NCBI RefSeq assembly: GCF_964204645.1
Contig: NC_134034.1
Location: 8,925,414 to 8,985,413 of the forward strand
Length of the DNA stretch: 60,000 nt
Reading direction: 5' to 3'
DNA from: Tubulanus polymorphus
Lineage: Eukaryota > Nemertea > Palaeonemertea > Tubulaniformes > Tubulanidae
Part shown: positions 12,701-24,722 of the stretch, one piece after another
How positions within the stretch are numbered: the first letter of the stretch is position 1
How the letters are laid out: the number at the start of each line of letters is the position of its first letter
The notes under the pieces: model-generated
Database searches by the model: none
What the model was told of the DNA's origin: nothing
Seen by the model: the letters and a program-made list of their open reading frames with translations, nothing else
Program-made: the position numbers and the translations under genes

Positions 12701-13337
12701 ATATAGATTGCGATAGGTTCGAATTATATTGGGAACAGGTTTTTTGGGCAAAGTAATTTTTAAGAAATGAAAAGGTACCTTCTACCAATTGGTATGGAAA
12801 ATACATTTTAAAGTTCATCAGTTACAATTAAAACAAAATTCGTAATATGGAAAGTAAGTTTACATGAGTGTATGTATAATCCAGCATAAAGATTTAAAAA
12901 ATCGGATTGCGAGTGGACAATTCAATTCAATATTTTATTGACACAACTTTGTCGGCAAATATGTACAGGGGTGCTAAACATTTGCCTTTCTTACGGGGCT
13001 TTTCTCAGTCGATCGATTTTGGAAAACTTCAGTTTCTTCTCTATTTGATAGATTTATCATCTTTACTGAGGTATGTATATAAGAATATCTAAATTTATAG
13101 AAAGTCTCCGTTACCATTGACTTGTCAACTATCATTCTTATTTATTCGTATTTATTTATTTCCTGAATAATTTACATCAATAAATAAATACCAGACAAAA
13201 TTACAATAGATGATTAATTTGGTTCATACAAAATATATATAAACTGATGTAAAATAACAGCAGGGCAACCAGAGGAAAGCAGAGCTTGTAATATCAGGCA
13301 CCCCAAAAGGAACAAATAGAGATGAAATACGCACGAT
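9713..13337. other. Host DNA upstream of the kringle gene, no gene recognised
   Basis: It should contain the promoter of the kringle gene near 9713-9800, where a short CTACTACTAC repeat lies, but no convincing TATA or initiator element can be called. A 12-bp-stem hairpin sits at 11832-11866. No other feature was recognised. Confidence 0.45.
11832..11866. repeat. Hairpin with perfect 12-bp arms
   Basis: TGATCTGTGTGC and its exact complement GCACACAGATCA are separated by 11 bases. It could form a stem-loop; its function is unknown. Confidence 0.75.
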
Positions 13338-13475
13338 ACACACAAACACACACACACGCACACACACTCGCAAGCAAGCAGCACACACGCACACACCAAA
13401 ATACCCACCACATATAAGAAAACCACACACATATATTCACACACATTTACAAGTAGACACACACACACACACAAA
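13338..13475. repeat. (CA)n-rich microsatellite
   Basis: Interrupted CA/CACG dinucleotide runs. The Cys/Val-rich minus-strand frames here are repeat artefacts. Confidence 0.9.
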
Positions 13476-13626
13476 TGTATACATATAAATACATAAAGTT
13501 ATACCTCGGAGTTTATTCCAAGGTTATACATACATCATATGAGCATAAGTAAGTACCATTTGAGAAGGTCATTGCACCTTATACATAATTATCATTATTA
13601 TTATTTTCATGAATAAACTGTAACGA

Positions 13627-14211
13627 TTAATAATGAGAAAGTAAAAGGTTTTTTGTTCGATTTTTGAAACTTTCAATAGAAGGGGAGTTTTTAATTGAAT
13701 CATTCATAACATTCCAAATATTTGGACCGTTGACTTTTATTGAAAAACCTTTTAGATTTGATTTGAATGAGTCAGGGCGGATGTTGTTGCTGTTTCTAGT
13801 GTTGTATCCAACGTCATTCGTCTTAAAAAAATTATTGAACATCTCAGGTAACTTGTTATTGACATATAGATACATGAATTGTCCAATTTGAAAATTGTTT
13901 ATATCTGCCAATTTAAGAATTTTTGCAGACTTAAATAATGGTGAGGTATGGGCTCTAAAATCGGTTTTAAAGATAATGCGGACCGCTTTCTTCTGGAGAA
14001 GTTCCAGCTTTCTTAAGTTTGAAGGATAAGTATTACCCCATACAATATTACAATAGGTGAGATGGCAATAAATGAAAGAATAATACAACTGCAGTAAAGT
14101 TGTTTTTGACAAAATTCCATAAAGTCTACCCATTATACCAATGAACCGTGATAGTTTAGTACAGATGCTATTAATGTGTGACTTCCAAGTAAGCTGGTCG
14201 TCAACTTGAAC
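13627..14211 (-). pseudogene. 3' end of a non-LTR retrotransposon reverse transcriptase (5'-truncated)
   Basis: An open minus-strand frame of ~195 codons encodes the C-terminal thumb/connection region typical of CR1/Jockey-type ORF2 proteins. Visible family phrases are VDDQLTWKSHI, YCNIVWG, LRKLELLQKKAVRII, an H-T-x-PLF block and the IWNxxNDSIKNSPS-like ending. The catalytic palm with its FADD-type motif and the endonuclease lie further 5' and are missing, so this is a dead 5'-truncated insertion. Target-primed reverse transcription commonly leaves such copies. AT-rich sequence with ATTATTATTATT just beyond the stop is probably its 3' UTR or tail. The upstream edge near 14211 is approximate. 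Confidence 0.85.
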
Positions 14212-17200
14212 GCATTAGTACTCAATTTACGTCGATTGAACAAAATAACAGTACGTTCCAATTCATTTTTAGTTGTTGCACAGGCTAACATTAACCAGTA
14301 ATAGTATACCAATTAGCAGTAACTACTAATAGTAGCAACTACCAATAGTAGACCAATTAGTAGTAAACGACTGGCTGCGCATACGCATTGACGATGACGT
14401 GGAGAAATATCTAAAAAAAGCGAGCATGCAAGCACCGTAGTATAAGCTATGGCCTTCTAACCGCAGGCTTACTTACAGCTATCAGGCATTCAGGGTTCGC
14501 TTCCTGCCACAACTTTTTAAATACTTTTACCCTATAGTAATAAACCAATAATCTAACCCCATTATCCTAACCCTCCAGACCACTTTCTCGCCCTCTTGAG
14601 GCTTTGCCCTGAAACTGGACGCTTATTACGTATAGGCCTAGAGGGCGGCATTATCGATCGACGCATTGGAAATAGACATTCATTTTGTCGGAGAGGCTAT
14701 ATCATCCAACCAGTCAAATTAAATACCAGTTAAATCATGCCCTGATTATTTTACTTAGATGTTTAATTCATTCATTCCAGTTAATCAATGAACAACATGT
14801 TGCGCCTTGCAAATTCAAACGCCAACTACAGTTGATTTATGAACAGTATTTTGTAATTCTTTAACAATTTGCCTGAATTGAAAAGCAAATTGGAAGAACA
14901 TTCTGCTGATGTCTAATTGGTGCATTACTGGATAATAAATACAATAACACATTATGAAATGAAATAATTATAATTTTCATGATATAAATCAGTGTCTATT
15001 TTGTTATTCTTTAAAGGTTACGTTCCAAACGTAACCATTAAAGAATAACAAAATACTATCGGTGGTTGATTTTAAATTATATATATCACACAATGTTCTG
15101 TAATATCGGACCGGAGAAGTAATAGAAATAGAAAATGTTCGTCCCGGGGCCGATAAGCCAGTGATGGGCGATCGAGTGTACTGCATTTTATAATAAAATC
15201 TGAAAAATCTGGGGAGGGAGTGGAATTAAATTTTCAGTTTAGCCAATAATAACGCCGTCGATGATATATTTTATAGAATTATGCTGATAGAATGTCGAAT
15301 AAAATTAAATTGAATTTTAGAATTCAACCTAATAACCCATATTGGCCAATAATAGCGCCGTCAATGATTACTGTCGAATTAAATCTAATTGAATTTTCCT
15401 GGTCCGGTTTTTAGGATTTACTCTCATATATCCCAGGTAATGCGCAATTTTGGAATAGAATTTGGGAAACCCTTGTATAATCTGCGAATTCCGTACAATC
15501 CAGAGAATCCGGACATTCCGCGAAGTTTAGAAACCCCATGCACAGATAAATGCACCAAATAGCACAGGTTTTCAACAACAAACAAATAAGTAAATTAATT
15601 AATAAGGAACGGATTCCAACGAAATTCAATAGGGTTAGAAATTTTATTACTGCATTGAATGTTTTGAAAGTCCCGAGGAGAAACTAAGCCTTGTTTGGAA
15701 GTTATTTTGTACCAACGGAATGAATTATATTCAAATTTGAATTGAGTTGATTTGCTGCGGAAAACCTGTCGATTCATTAAATTAGTCCAAATATACGATC
15801 AGGATGGCGCAACAGAACTGAATGAAACCCATGTGGCTGTACCGGAGAAAAACCAAACGCGCAGTGCGCACATTCACCCGGAGTGTTTCACCACTGACAA
15901 ACACTAGCAAACCGCTACGAAAAAATTTGATGGGGGGGGGGGGTTAATTAAACAACCCACAGTGGATAGTGTTGAAAAAAACACTAAGCTCTTGAACTAG
16001 GCCCGTTGTCAAATAATGAAACCCTTTGGATGTTACGTGTCATGACGCGTGTAAACTTACTTACCTTGTTACTGTGTGCAGATGAGATTGCAGACAATCA
16101 GCTCAGTACAGTATCAATTCATTTTATAAATGTAATGAAAATGTATAATATATACTTGTTTTAAATAATCGCATTGAAATAATCCATCATGACGGAATCA
16201 TATTACTAATTATGCGCGAGTGCGATTTATGTGAATAATCAGGATTTATCAGGTGTGATGGTGTGCTTGTGGACTACCAAAGAGTTCCACGTTTTGCTAG
16301 ACGAATAGACCCTACGGTCTAAACCCGGGTTACCTCGAATCCTTGATCGGGCTTATAACAGAAACAAGTAATTTCGGCGTTAGTTTGTGAATTGCGCACT
16401 TTGAGGAAAGCAATATTATAGGAGAGCAATTTAGAACCTCATAAGCCATCTTTTAAGGATTCAAGCCCTGCATCATGCGATAACTGTTGTTTCTTCGTAT
16501 CAACATTCCCTGTCACTCGTAATCATGTTCATTTTTGAAGATATGCCATTAGCAGAGCTTCAACTCAGCTAGGTTAGCTTTGGATGTCTGGGGTCATAGT
16601 TTGTGTCAGATCATTCTTCTGCAGCATAAAAAGAATTCCATTGTCTAGACAGTTTGAATAATATCTAATTAATGAGTGCAGAGTGGATCTCTCGTTAGGA
16701 TTCAGGGGATCTTACGAGACATCAGTAAGACCCTGAAAATGTAAGTGCCCCTAATTTCATATGAAAGGCATTTTGTGTGATAATGGTTTGAAATCGGGAT
16801 TTGTATACCCAAACGGATAATTCGTAAATGTATGCGGAAATGACACCATTTGGGAATCCGAAGATTATACATGATCCATGGTATGAGTGATGATAACATT
16901 ATAGTAAAGAAGGTACATTCATCAAATGCTTTAAAACCATTACATGCGGTACAGCTTGGAATTAACTTAACCCATATCGTCAGCGTGTTTTAACGCGACT
17001 TGAACGCGTTCTTAAGCTGATACAACGATGGACGGTACGCGCCAATCATTCTCCATTTTAAACGAAAACGAGGCGGAAAATAATAGTTTACGATATTGAT
17101 TTAATACTAGGTTGTGAACCCGAACACATATAAACTATTAGTATGGATTATTTTTGATAAATATGGCTGAATCTTAATACGATTCTGATTGTACTCATTC

Positions 17201-18884
17201 ACACGTAGAACAGCTGGAATGAGCAGATTGTTTTCGGCTTAAATGCAGCGTGAACGCGTTGAATATGATACCCAGCAGAGTCGCTGCCAGATAAAATCCT
17301 AAATAAATTTTGAATACTGAATTTGAAATCTAATATAACGGACGAGTTTGAACTCTCTGACATAGCTCAGTAGCAATACTGGACCACAATTTGTTCTAGT
17401 GATGATTGAAACATTGAATGCGCTTTGAATATTACCAAACGTTTTCACCCGCTCGAGTGTCCATCGTGCTATCTATTGCGTGAATCCTGTAGATTTATCT
17501 TGTACTAACTTGTATTGAAGTTAGTTCTATTCATATTAGGGTTACTTCCATTATTAGAGAACCATCTCCTTTCCTTTCGGCCGGTGCAATTCGTGATATC
17601 TCAACATTTTACCAATTATCACTATCGATTGCAGTTCATCTCATCATGAGCTATTGTGAAACATTCACGTACCAAATGTGTTTTGCATACGTTAAAATTG
17701 AGATGAGTGAATTTTTACTATTTCGCATATATTTTGTATCTATTTCTGTATGTTAAATTGCTTCTAGTTTTATACATAGCTATAATTTGATAGAAATACC
17801 AATAAACGTTGGTGAAACATACTACATCAATTTTAGTTAAATATCTGCGCATCGCGTTTGCTTTAATTTTGTCATACATCAATAATAGGAGGATCCAGTT
17901 CATATTTATGTGTGGTCATTTGTATAGAGGGCGATAAGTGGTAAAGATATCTGCGCAGCGCCGACGTACTAACTCTTACTAGCGCTCACTCAATGAGTAC
18001 TGCCTTCCATTGAGTAGTGTTTTGGGCTAGATATGCAGCAACAGCATACATCGATTGGGTCGGAAGATTAACTCTATACTTACGTTAATGATTCCAACTT
18101 GTAAACCAACTGAAAGTGTTTGAAATGCATACAAATTATGATAATTCCTGGTTTTTCAACTACGTGGACATGGGTGAGTTTAAACGGCGTGTCCGGACAC
18201 GCATCTCGGATCAGAGATAGGTACAGATAGCAATAGTTCTTTTTGTTTCAGTTGGTCTAGGGGGTACCTTAGGCCTAGTGACCTAGATACATATATGATA
18301 AGCAATTAGGATTTCATTTCAAGGAAATAACGCAAAAAATGTTTCTCAATCTTTTCTGAAGAAGCGGAGAATACAATGACGGATTTTATCATCATCTATG
18401 CAGTTTGAGGTGCCCAGGGGTAACTCAGATCAAACGTTTCCCCACCAATACGATATTGTGCACGGTCGAGTTCTATATTTCCGTACCATATTTTTATGAA
18501 ACGTTTTGTTCAAATAAATTTCTTTTGTCGTCATATATCATAGCAAAGAAGTGTAGTTATCTATTTCTATGTGGAATATGGCTCTATTTGAGGATTACTA
18601 TTTTTCCAGGCTGCTATTCCAGAAACTTTCCATGGTAATTTCGAATCCAAGATGGGTGACATTGGTCACATGACCTCAACGCACCAATCTGAACCATGGA
18701 AAATCATTATGATATGTAGCCCTGATTCATATCTCAAATTTGGTGTACAGCTTGTTTATATAAGTTGAGTAGTTTCTGAGTAATGCTAAGTTAACTGCAG
18801 ACACAAGTTTCGCCCAAAAATCATCTCAGTGTTATAACATATGAATGGGCCAGTACTGAAAGGGTTAATGTTTTATCAAGCAGT
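14212..18884. other. Host DNA, no gene recognised
   Basis: Mostly unique AT-rich sequence. Features seen are a 56-bp palindrome at 14998-15053, a G-homopolymer at about 15932-15943, and a weak tRNA-like B-box (GGTTCGCTTCC) near 14494 without a convincing A-box partner. No exon pair with matching splice phases was found. Confidence 0.4.
14998..15053. repeat. Near-perfect 56-bp palindrome
   Basis: ATTTTGTTATTCTTTAA and AGGTTACGTT are mirrored by AACGTAACC and TTAAAGAATAACAAAAT with almost no spacer. This is probably the collapsed arms of a foldback transposon. Confidence 0.85.
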
Positions 18885-19001
18885 TCATTGTCCGTGAAGA
18901 GCGGATAACAGCATGTATGCCATACGCCAAACTGTATTTGGTGTTCCAACTAATCGGCGTATGGCAGCAGCTGTTGTTTCATCCAACAGAGAGTAGGCAT
19001 C
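18885..19001 (-). CDS. Terminal coding exon of a host gene (DAYSLLDETTAAA...)
   Basis: Preceded on the minus strand by an acceptor (TTTTATTTTAG), then 38 codons and a TGA at 18887-18885. The peptide is amphipathic and ordinary in composition (contains AAAIRRLVGTPNTVWRMAYM). It begins in phase 0, matching the phase-0 donor of the Q-rich exon at 19083-19352. I do not recognise the family. Confidence rests on the splice-site and phase agreement, not on homology. Confidence 0.5.
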   Translation of the reverse strand, partial: DAYSLLDETTAAAIRRLVGTPNTVWRMAYMLLSALHGQ

Positions 19002-19082
19002 CTAAAATAAAAAGAATTTACAGTGTAAATGGTATTCTTTACTAAAGCTATTTCGAGCTTACAAAATCTAATATGTAAATAC

Positions 19083-19352
19083 CTGAAGTAATTCAAGATC
19101 ATTTGTATCAGCTTCCATATAATGCTGTTGTGGTGGTTGATGCAGCTGTTGCTGTTCTTGTGGTTGTTGTTGTTGCAGTGGTTGTCGAAGTGGTGGTAGT
19201 TGCAGTTGTTGCTGTCGTGGTCGTTGTGGGTGTTGTTGTTCTTCTTGCAGTTGTTGTTGCAGTTGTGGATGAAGTTGCTGTTTTTGTTGTATTCGTTGTT
19301 GCTGCGGTTGTATAAGTTGTTGTCGTCTATCATTGTCATATATTTTCATTTG
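19083..19352 (-). CDS. Glutamine-rich internal exon
   Basis: A 270-base open segment between a minus-strand acceptor (TTTTTAATTCAG) and a donor (CTTCAG/GTATTT). It encodes 90 residues dominated by Q with interspersed P, L and H, then an acidic end (EADTNDLELLQ). Interrupted CAG/CAA repeats account for most of it. The opposite-strand valine run is an artefact. Such Q-rich tracts are common in transcription regulators, but no domain identifies this protein. An upstream exon may lie at about 19398-19488 (DLPIHIKQTIVENLRKRG...), but its donor phase does not fit cleanly. Confidence 0.5.
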
Positions 19353-19388
19353 CTGAATTAAAAAGCAAAAAAGAAGTGTCATAGTCAT

Positions 19389-19955
19389 TCAATGTCACTG
19401 AAAATGCAGATCTAATCCATGGAGCAGAGATGTACCACGTTTCCTCAGGTTTTCAACAATAGTCTGCTTGATATGAATAGGCAAATCTGAAAAGTTTTGA
19501 AATACCATGATCCCTGCCTTGTTCTATTTCATACAAATTTAAAAAAAAGAAATATTTCTGCCCCTAAGATCAAATCGTATTATACAACCATTTAAGATTT
19601 TTACAAAATAAACATACCAGTTTGTAACTGCATGTTGAGGGCAAGCAGTTTTTTTATTTCGTTCCATGCTCTCTCTCTCTCAACTGAAGTCGAAGGGACT
19701 TGATTACATTTTCATGATGCCTATATTCCGGACAGTCGTAGTCAGATTCAGAGGATGAAGGATCAAGGTTCTGTTTCTATAATGACAAGTCAGGTGGGGT
19801 AAGCACATCAGGTGGGGTAGCTCGGTCAGTTTTAGGGGTACATTGATTTTTGTTCAAAACATTGGTTTTAAAAAAACTTTCATTGAAAGGGGTTTAAAGA
19901 GAGAAAAGACACTCCATGATTTGAAAGTTTAACAATATTTTTCCATGCCTACCAA
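19389..19955. other. Host DNA with a weak exon candidate
   Basis: The only coding-like stretch is the 19398-19488 minus-strand segment following a TTTTCAG acceptor. A short CT repeat lies near 19670. Nothing else was recognised. Confidence 0.35.
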
Positions 19956-22952
19956 ACCCCTGTGAAGCTGGCTCCCGGTTCCCGGTTCCTTATTCAGCTC
20001 CCGATTCAAAATGCTTTTGAACCGGGAGCCGAATCGGGAACCGGGAACCGAGAGCCGGCTACTGGTTCAGCTCCCGATTCAAAATGCTGTTGAACCGGGA
20101 GCCGAATCGGGAACCGGGGGCCGGCTACTGGTTCAGCTCCCGATTCAAAATGCTTTTGAACCGGGAGCCGAATCGGGAACCGGGAGCCGAATCGGGAACC
20201 GGGCACCGGGAGCCGGCTACAGGTTCAGCTCCCGATTCAAAATGCTGTTGAACCGGGAGCCGAATCGGGAACCGGGAACCGGGAGCCGGCTACTGGTTCA
20301 GCTCCCGATTCAAAATGTGAAGCTGGCTACTTATTCGCCAGGTGGCGCTGGTATACACTATGCCGTAGTCCAGACATTTTACGTAACTATGTCTACTCTG
20401 CTGATAAACAAACTCGACCTCAACCTTGACAAGAAATCGCCAGGTGTGGCGCGAGCCAATCCAGACGTCTAAACACGATTGCGTATGCGACCGCGAGACT
20501 CGCGGTCAGCTGTATGTAGCTATACGTCAGTAAGCTGCGTCTATTAATAACATAACTTGGTTTAAGAACGTGCGTATTGCTCGGTCGTTTTTCTCGTCAC
20601 CAATCGACTTCTTCATATGTTATTCGCCTCTTTAATCATTTAATCAATAAACCATCGATTGTTCCCGAGCTATAGGGTATTGATTAGTCAGCACTGAAAG
20701 GGTTAACAAGAGAGAAAGTTTCTAACGAAAGTTATCGAATCCCCAAGACAACAATATCTGCAAGCCCATGAAATTGTAAGATATAAAATAAACAGACGCT
20801 TTCTGCCCGCCGTATAAATCACCCTTCATGCAGGGTAAATCCATTGTCGAAGATGAAAAAACAATCACTTCAATATTCTATTAAACTTAATATTTTCCTA
20901 TCTATCAAATTCCATAGAAACCATAAAAGAACATTTTTCTCATCCCTAAACCGAAAATAGCTTGAAATGAGAGCGCACACAAAATTCTAATCCAATAGTT
21001 ACCACGGCTGCATGGTAAAACAGTGAGACCACTAACATTGGCGCAGAGATAAGATGGTTGTTTAGACGTCTCAATTGCAAAATGTGAAGCTGGCTACTTA
21101 TTCGATTCGACTCTATTGCGGACAGCAGGTAAACATAATTACGTAACTATGTCTGCTGAAATGAGTGCAACCTGACCTCGGCCACCAGGCTAATCGAGAC
21201 GTCTGAATTAACAACACGCGTGTGACTTCAATATACACAGTTACTATGCAACTATATTCTATACTATAAGCGGCTAAGCCATAGCGTATTAACTTTTTAG
21301 CGCGTAATCTCCGTTCGTGTGGCTTCGATTACGCGTTGAGTGGTATGGATTGAAAGAGGATTGTCTGATCTGTGTTAACGAATAGATTTCGTGCCGATAC
21401 GATAAAGTTTAGGTACACTTTTCTACCATTAAGTTTGGACTTTCCGCGTGACGTCACTGCGCGCGATGATGAAAACAAACATTTGCGCGATGTGAGCGTC
21501 AGCTGTTGCTCGTTGACTACAGAGACGCCGGTGACCTAATTTCATTTTGTCTGCCTACAGAGACGCGGATGACGTCAATTCTGGGGAATGTAATAGTGGA
21601 GAATACTGCGATGTGAGCATCATCGGTCTGATACGAGAAAGACGTACTGCATAATTTGTTATATGTTACTAGTTCTTCTGCCCTGGGCCCGGTTTAGGTG
21701 ATAATTCTAATGGAAAATGCTTAATTCGGGTTAGTTAATTGGTTTACCTTTGTCAGCGATATGAAGTTGGCTATTGAAATGTGTATTGAAATATTGTCAA
21801 CATATTTGAAAATCATTTTCAATCGGGAGCCGAATCGGGAACCGGGAACCGGTAGCCGGCTCCCGGTTCCCGGCTCCCAATTCAAAATGTGAAGCTGGCT
21901 ACTTATTCGCCAGGTGGCGCTGGTATATTCGATTCGACTCTACTGCGGACAGGTAAATGTTATGATTGCGTAACTATGGTGTCTGCTCTCAAGTGCTAGC
22001 CGCAACCTTGACCACCAGTCGAGACGAGGCCAATCGAGACGCCTAAACACATCGCGCAACCAGGTGTGCTGATTGCGAGCGTTGCCCGGAGCGTTGACAT
22101 GCACTTTGACTCAGCAACTCATAATATCTTCTTTTATTCATTGAAGGTTTTGTGAAATAAGCGAAATCCTCGGAAATTTCTTTCCTTTTAAAAACTGCCA
22201 GCTGCTGCTAATACGTCATCATTCCGATATGAGTGTATGAAGCTACGAGATTGTACGCGTGACTTGTGATATGTAGTTTTTCCCACAGCCAAATGGGTTA
22301 ATGCCCTGGGCCCGGTTTAGGTGATAATTCGAATTGAAAGTGCTTTATTCTAGTTAGTGAATTCGATGATTAAATCTCTTTCACAAACGCTAATTAGGGA
22401 AAAGTAATTAATTGTAATTATCTCCGAAGTTAATTCCAAATTAATTATTGCATTATTCCTATACGATGAAAAAACTATCATTAATAAAATGACCAGCCCC
22501 GTCGCTATCTATGCACACCGGAATTAGGAGGAGCTTAAATTCCCCTTCGTGAAACCCGAAACCCGACCCTGGTGAAAATGCGATCAACAAGATCAAAATT
22601 GTGACATCATCAAATAAACAGGCGTTCGATCGAGACGTCCGCCCACCGTCTGAATCACCTACATATACATACCTATAGTCGCCTTTTTTGTTGAGTATTA
22701 TATTTTCCGTAAATATTATAACACACTAGAAAACGAAAACATGTGGATAATTTGGAAGAAAGGGTTGTAGTGTAGGTAAATATATTCATATGTAGTCTAA
22801 TCCAATGGTTACTGTGGTTGCATAGCAACTGTGAAACTACTGAAATCTGCACACGCAGACGTCTCGATTAGCCTAGTGACCGAGGTCAGGTTAGCTATCG
22901 CTTATCTCAGGCGAGACATGGTTACGTAAATAAGTCTGGACTGAGGAATATC
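19956..22952 (+). mobile_element. Non-autonomous DNA transposon, longer copy, right end lost
   Basis: It starts ACCCCTGTGAAGCTGGCTCC, the same terminus as both ends of the element at 51576-52994. Inside are four ~85-base tandem units, then blocks shared in inverted orientation with 51.8-52.7 kb (for example ACGTCTCAATTGCAAAATG). Internal inverted copies of GACGTCTCGATTAGCC lie near 21190 and 22858. A phrase around GCCCTGGGCCCGGTTTAGG is duplicated at 21680 and 22303. No transposase frame is seen. No closing terminus is visible; the sequence changes to the Polinton palindrome at 22953. Confidence 0.75.
19975..20320. repeat. Subterminal ~85-bp tandem repeats of the DNA transposon
   Basis: About four units combine GAACCGGGAGCCGAATCGGG and CAGCTCCCGATTCAAAATGC, which are largely reverse complements of each other, so each unit can fold. 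Related units occur at 21818-21890, 51590-51800 and 52720-52985. Proline/glycine-rich frames across them are not genes. Confidence 0.9.
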
Positions 22953-23220
22953 AGTAATAGGGATAATAGGCTTTCAAGCCAAAGGTCGAACGAGCGAGCT
23001 CGTAAAAAATGAAAAACATGAAAATAATTACAATTTCTACTTGAATTACTCGCGAAACTCATAAAAATGAAAAATAAATTCTCACACACTCGAATTTATT
23101 TTTCATTTTTATGAGTTTCACTCCTAATTCAAGTAGAAATTGTAATTATTTTCATGTTTTTCATTTTTTACTCACCCGCCCGTTCAACCTTTGGCTTGAA
23201 AGCCTATTATCCCTATTACT
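22953..23220. repeat. 268-bp long palindrome at the left edge of element 1
   Basis: The first 28 bases (from AGTAATAGGGATAATAGGC) are exactly repeated in reverse complement at the end. The ~130-base arms are mostly identical, with clustered differences near 23013-23025 and 23068-23076 and a short loop near 23085. Element-type AT-rich coding sequence begins right after it. It may be a Polinton terminal repeat folded back on itself, or an independent palindromic MITE that landed at the junction. No clear target-site duplication was seen. Confidence 0.8.
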
Positions 23221-23276
23221 CTTAAAATAATCATATAAATGAATAACATTTAAATCATTGAACTTCTAAAATCAAT

Positions 23277-23300
23277 TTTAATAAAAAATGTAGTATTAAA
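23277..23300 (+). promoter_or_regulatory. Putative early-gene leader (TTTTAATAAAAA...TATTAAAATGG)
   Basis: AATTTTAATAAAAAATGTAG then TATTAAAATGGA is shared almost base for base with the leader of the OB-fold-like genes (minus strand 37298-37325, plus strand 46218-46247). It differs from the T-run leader of the virion genes. Calling it early is an inference from the replication-type product downstream of its other copies. Confidence 0.55.
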
Positions 23301-23552
23301 ATGGAAGCAAATAAGTACTACTGTCCAACATGTAATATCAACATAGATAAATCCCAAAAAGCAAGACACAATAAAACTAAAACACATTTAGAGAATAAAT
23401 TGAAACTAGAATATTTACAGTTATATTCAGAACAGTTAACAAAGGGAAAGAAATTTATTGAATTATGGAATAATGATCCAAATAATGAACAATACGTTGA
23501 GGAATTTGATATCAAGGATCTGATGTTTATACTAGAACATGATTCTATTTGA
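23301..23552 (+). CDS. Small C2H2-type zinc-finger protein with shared C-terminal tail
   Basis: 83 residues. Residues 8-30 form a C-x2-C ... H-x5-H finger (YYCPTCN ... RHNKTKTH) of the U1/C2H2 kind, likely binding DNA, RNA or protein. Residues ~47-75 (KKFIELWNNDPNNEQYVEEF) match the C-terminus of the HNH protein encoded at 59051-59728 and of its dead copy at 24723-25397. The match holds at DNA level too (for example TACGTTGAGGAATTTGATAT). After the shared block the reading frame runs to different residues. It is the first gene of the rightward block, with the leader shared with the OB-fold-like genes. The specific role is unknown. Confidence 0.7.
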   Translation: MEANKYYCPTCNINIDKSQKARHNKTKTHLENKLKLEYLQLYSEQLTKGKKFIELWNNDPNNEQYVEEFDIKDLMFILEHDSI

Positions 23553-24251
23553 ACCTATATACATTCAATGTACAGAGCTATGGAATAAATCTATAAATTC
23601 ACAGCTGTTACAGCTGTTACTATGACGCCGAGACATTATGAATCATTATTACAAACGTGCAGAGAGAGAACACTCTAGAACCGGAACTAGATGACGTGGC
23701 ATAATTAACGACGTGTCATTCTAGAAATCGCCCCGGAAATGGACATACGCTGTAATATTGTGCTCAGGATATTCTATCTTTCGAAACGAAATTAGGAGTT
23801 TATAGTTTACAATTATAAATCTAAATGTAAGTACTGTTTGTTGTAGTTATTAAGGCTATTAAATATGAAACCTTTAGATATATTTAAGTGTATTTAGTAT
23901 ATATTTTAGATGGTTAGAGTTACCGCTAATATCTTTTAGATTAATAAAACGCCATACGAATCAAGAAGTGATAGAGAAACTCAAGATACTCTTTCTGACT
24001 GAGGAATCAACAGCAATGGATATCAAACCAATAGAATCACCAAAAGATCGACGAAGAAACTATATAAGAATTTCAAAAACATTAAGACTCCAATGATTAA
24101 GTTTAACATTTGTTGATGTAGTTAAATATTTACCGGCAATTGAAAAATGTTTGTAATTATAAATTGTATTTATAGAAATCAAATGATGTATTGGAAGAAA
24201 TGACTGAACAACTTGTATAATGAATTGTGTAAATCTGTTTGGTGAATTTTT
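23553..24251. other. Non-coding spacer of element 1
   Basis: No intact frame. A duplicated ACAGCTGTTAC lies near 23602. AT-rich sequence follows to the triple hairpin repeat at 24252. Confidence 0.4.
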
Positions 24252-24603
24252 ATGTTCGGTCGTTTCTATTCAGAATGAATATATAATTAGGATTAGCGCA
24301 TGCGCATTAAGCAAAACCGCGCACGAATGCGCGGTTTGCTCAGTTGTATGATTCAGATATTTCATGTTCGGTCGTTTCTATTTACATAATGAATATATAA
24401 TTATGATTAACGCATGCGCATTGAGCAAAACCGCGCATGAATGCGCGGTTTGCCTAATGCGAACACGTTTTGATATTTTCTGTGTTCGGTTGTTTCTATT
24501 TTACAGAATTTATAGAATGAATATATAATTATGATTAACGCATGCGCATTAAGCAAAACCGCGTACGAATGCGCGGTTTGCTCAGTGGTATTATTTAGAT
24601 ATC
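24252..24603. repeat. Three ~115-bp tandem units, each with a GC-rich hairpin
   Basis: Units start at about 24252, 24364 and 24481 with TGTTCGGTCGTTTCTATT. Each contains CGCATGCGCATT followed by an AAACCGCGCA / TGCGCGGTTT stem with a 4-base loop (24314-24337, 24428-24451, 24556-24579). The third stem has one G-T pair. GC-rich CpG stems stand out sharply from the AT-rich element. GCGCATGCGC in unit 1 resembles the metazoan NRF-1 site. It could be an origin, enhancer or encapsidation signal; none is shown. Confidence 0.85.
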
Positions 24604-24722
24604 AAGGAATCGAAACTGACTTATCAAAAGCAGCGAGGAATGAAAAAGGATGACGTTGGTCGAAGAAATGGAAGAGGATTCTAAAATTATTAACCAATTT
24701 AGTAAAGAAATACGTATAATAA

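Noticed and set aside
13214-13474. Cys/Val-rich membrane-like frame
   Set aside because: Generated by the CA microsatellite on the opposite strand.
14405-14510. tRNA or tRNA-derived SINE
   Set aside because: A B-box-like GGTTCGCTTCC is present but no acceptor stem or A-box closes into a cloverleaf.
19103-19315. Plus-strand polyvaline frame
   Set aside because: Antisense of the Q-rich exon; the minus strand has consistent splice sites and phases.
18950-19339. Asn/His-rich minus-strand frame
   Set aside because: Same trinucleotide repeat as the Q-rich exon in another frame, crossing its splice sites.
20006-20472. Pro/Gly/Arg-rich frames over the CCGGGAGCCG repeats
   Set aside because: Repeat units of the DNA transposon read through; the same frames recur at 52.5-52.9 kb with the repeat.
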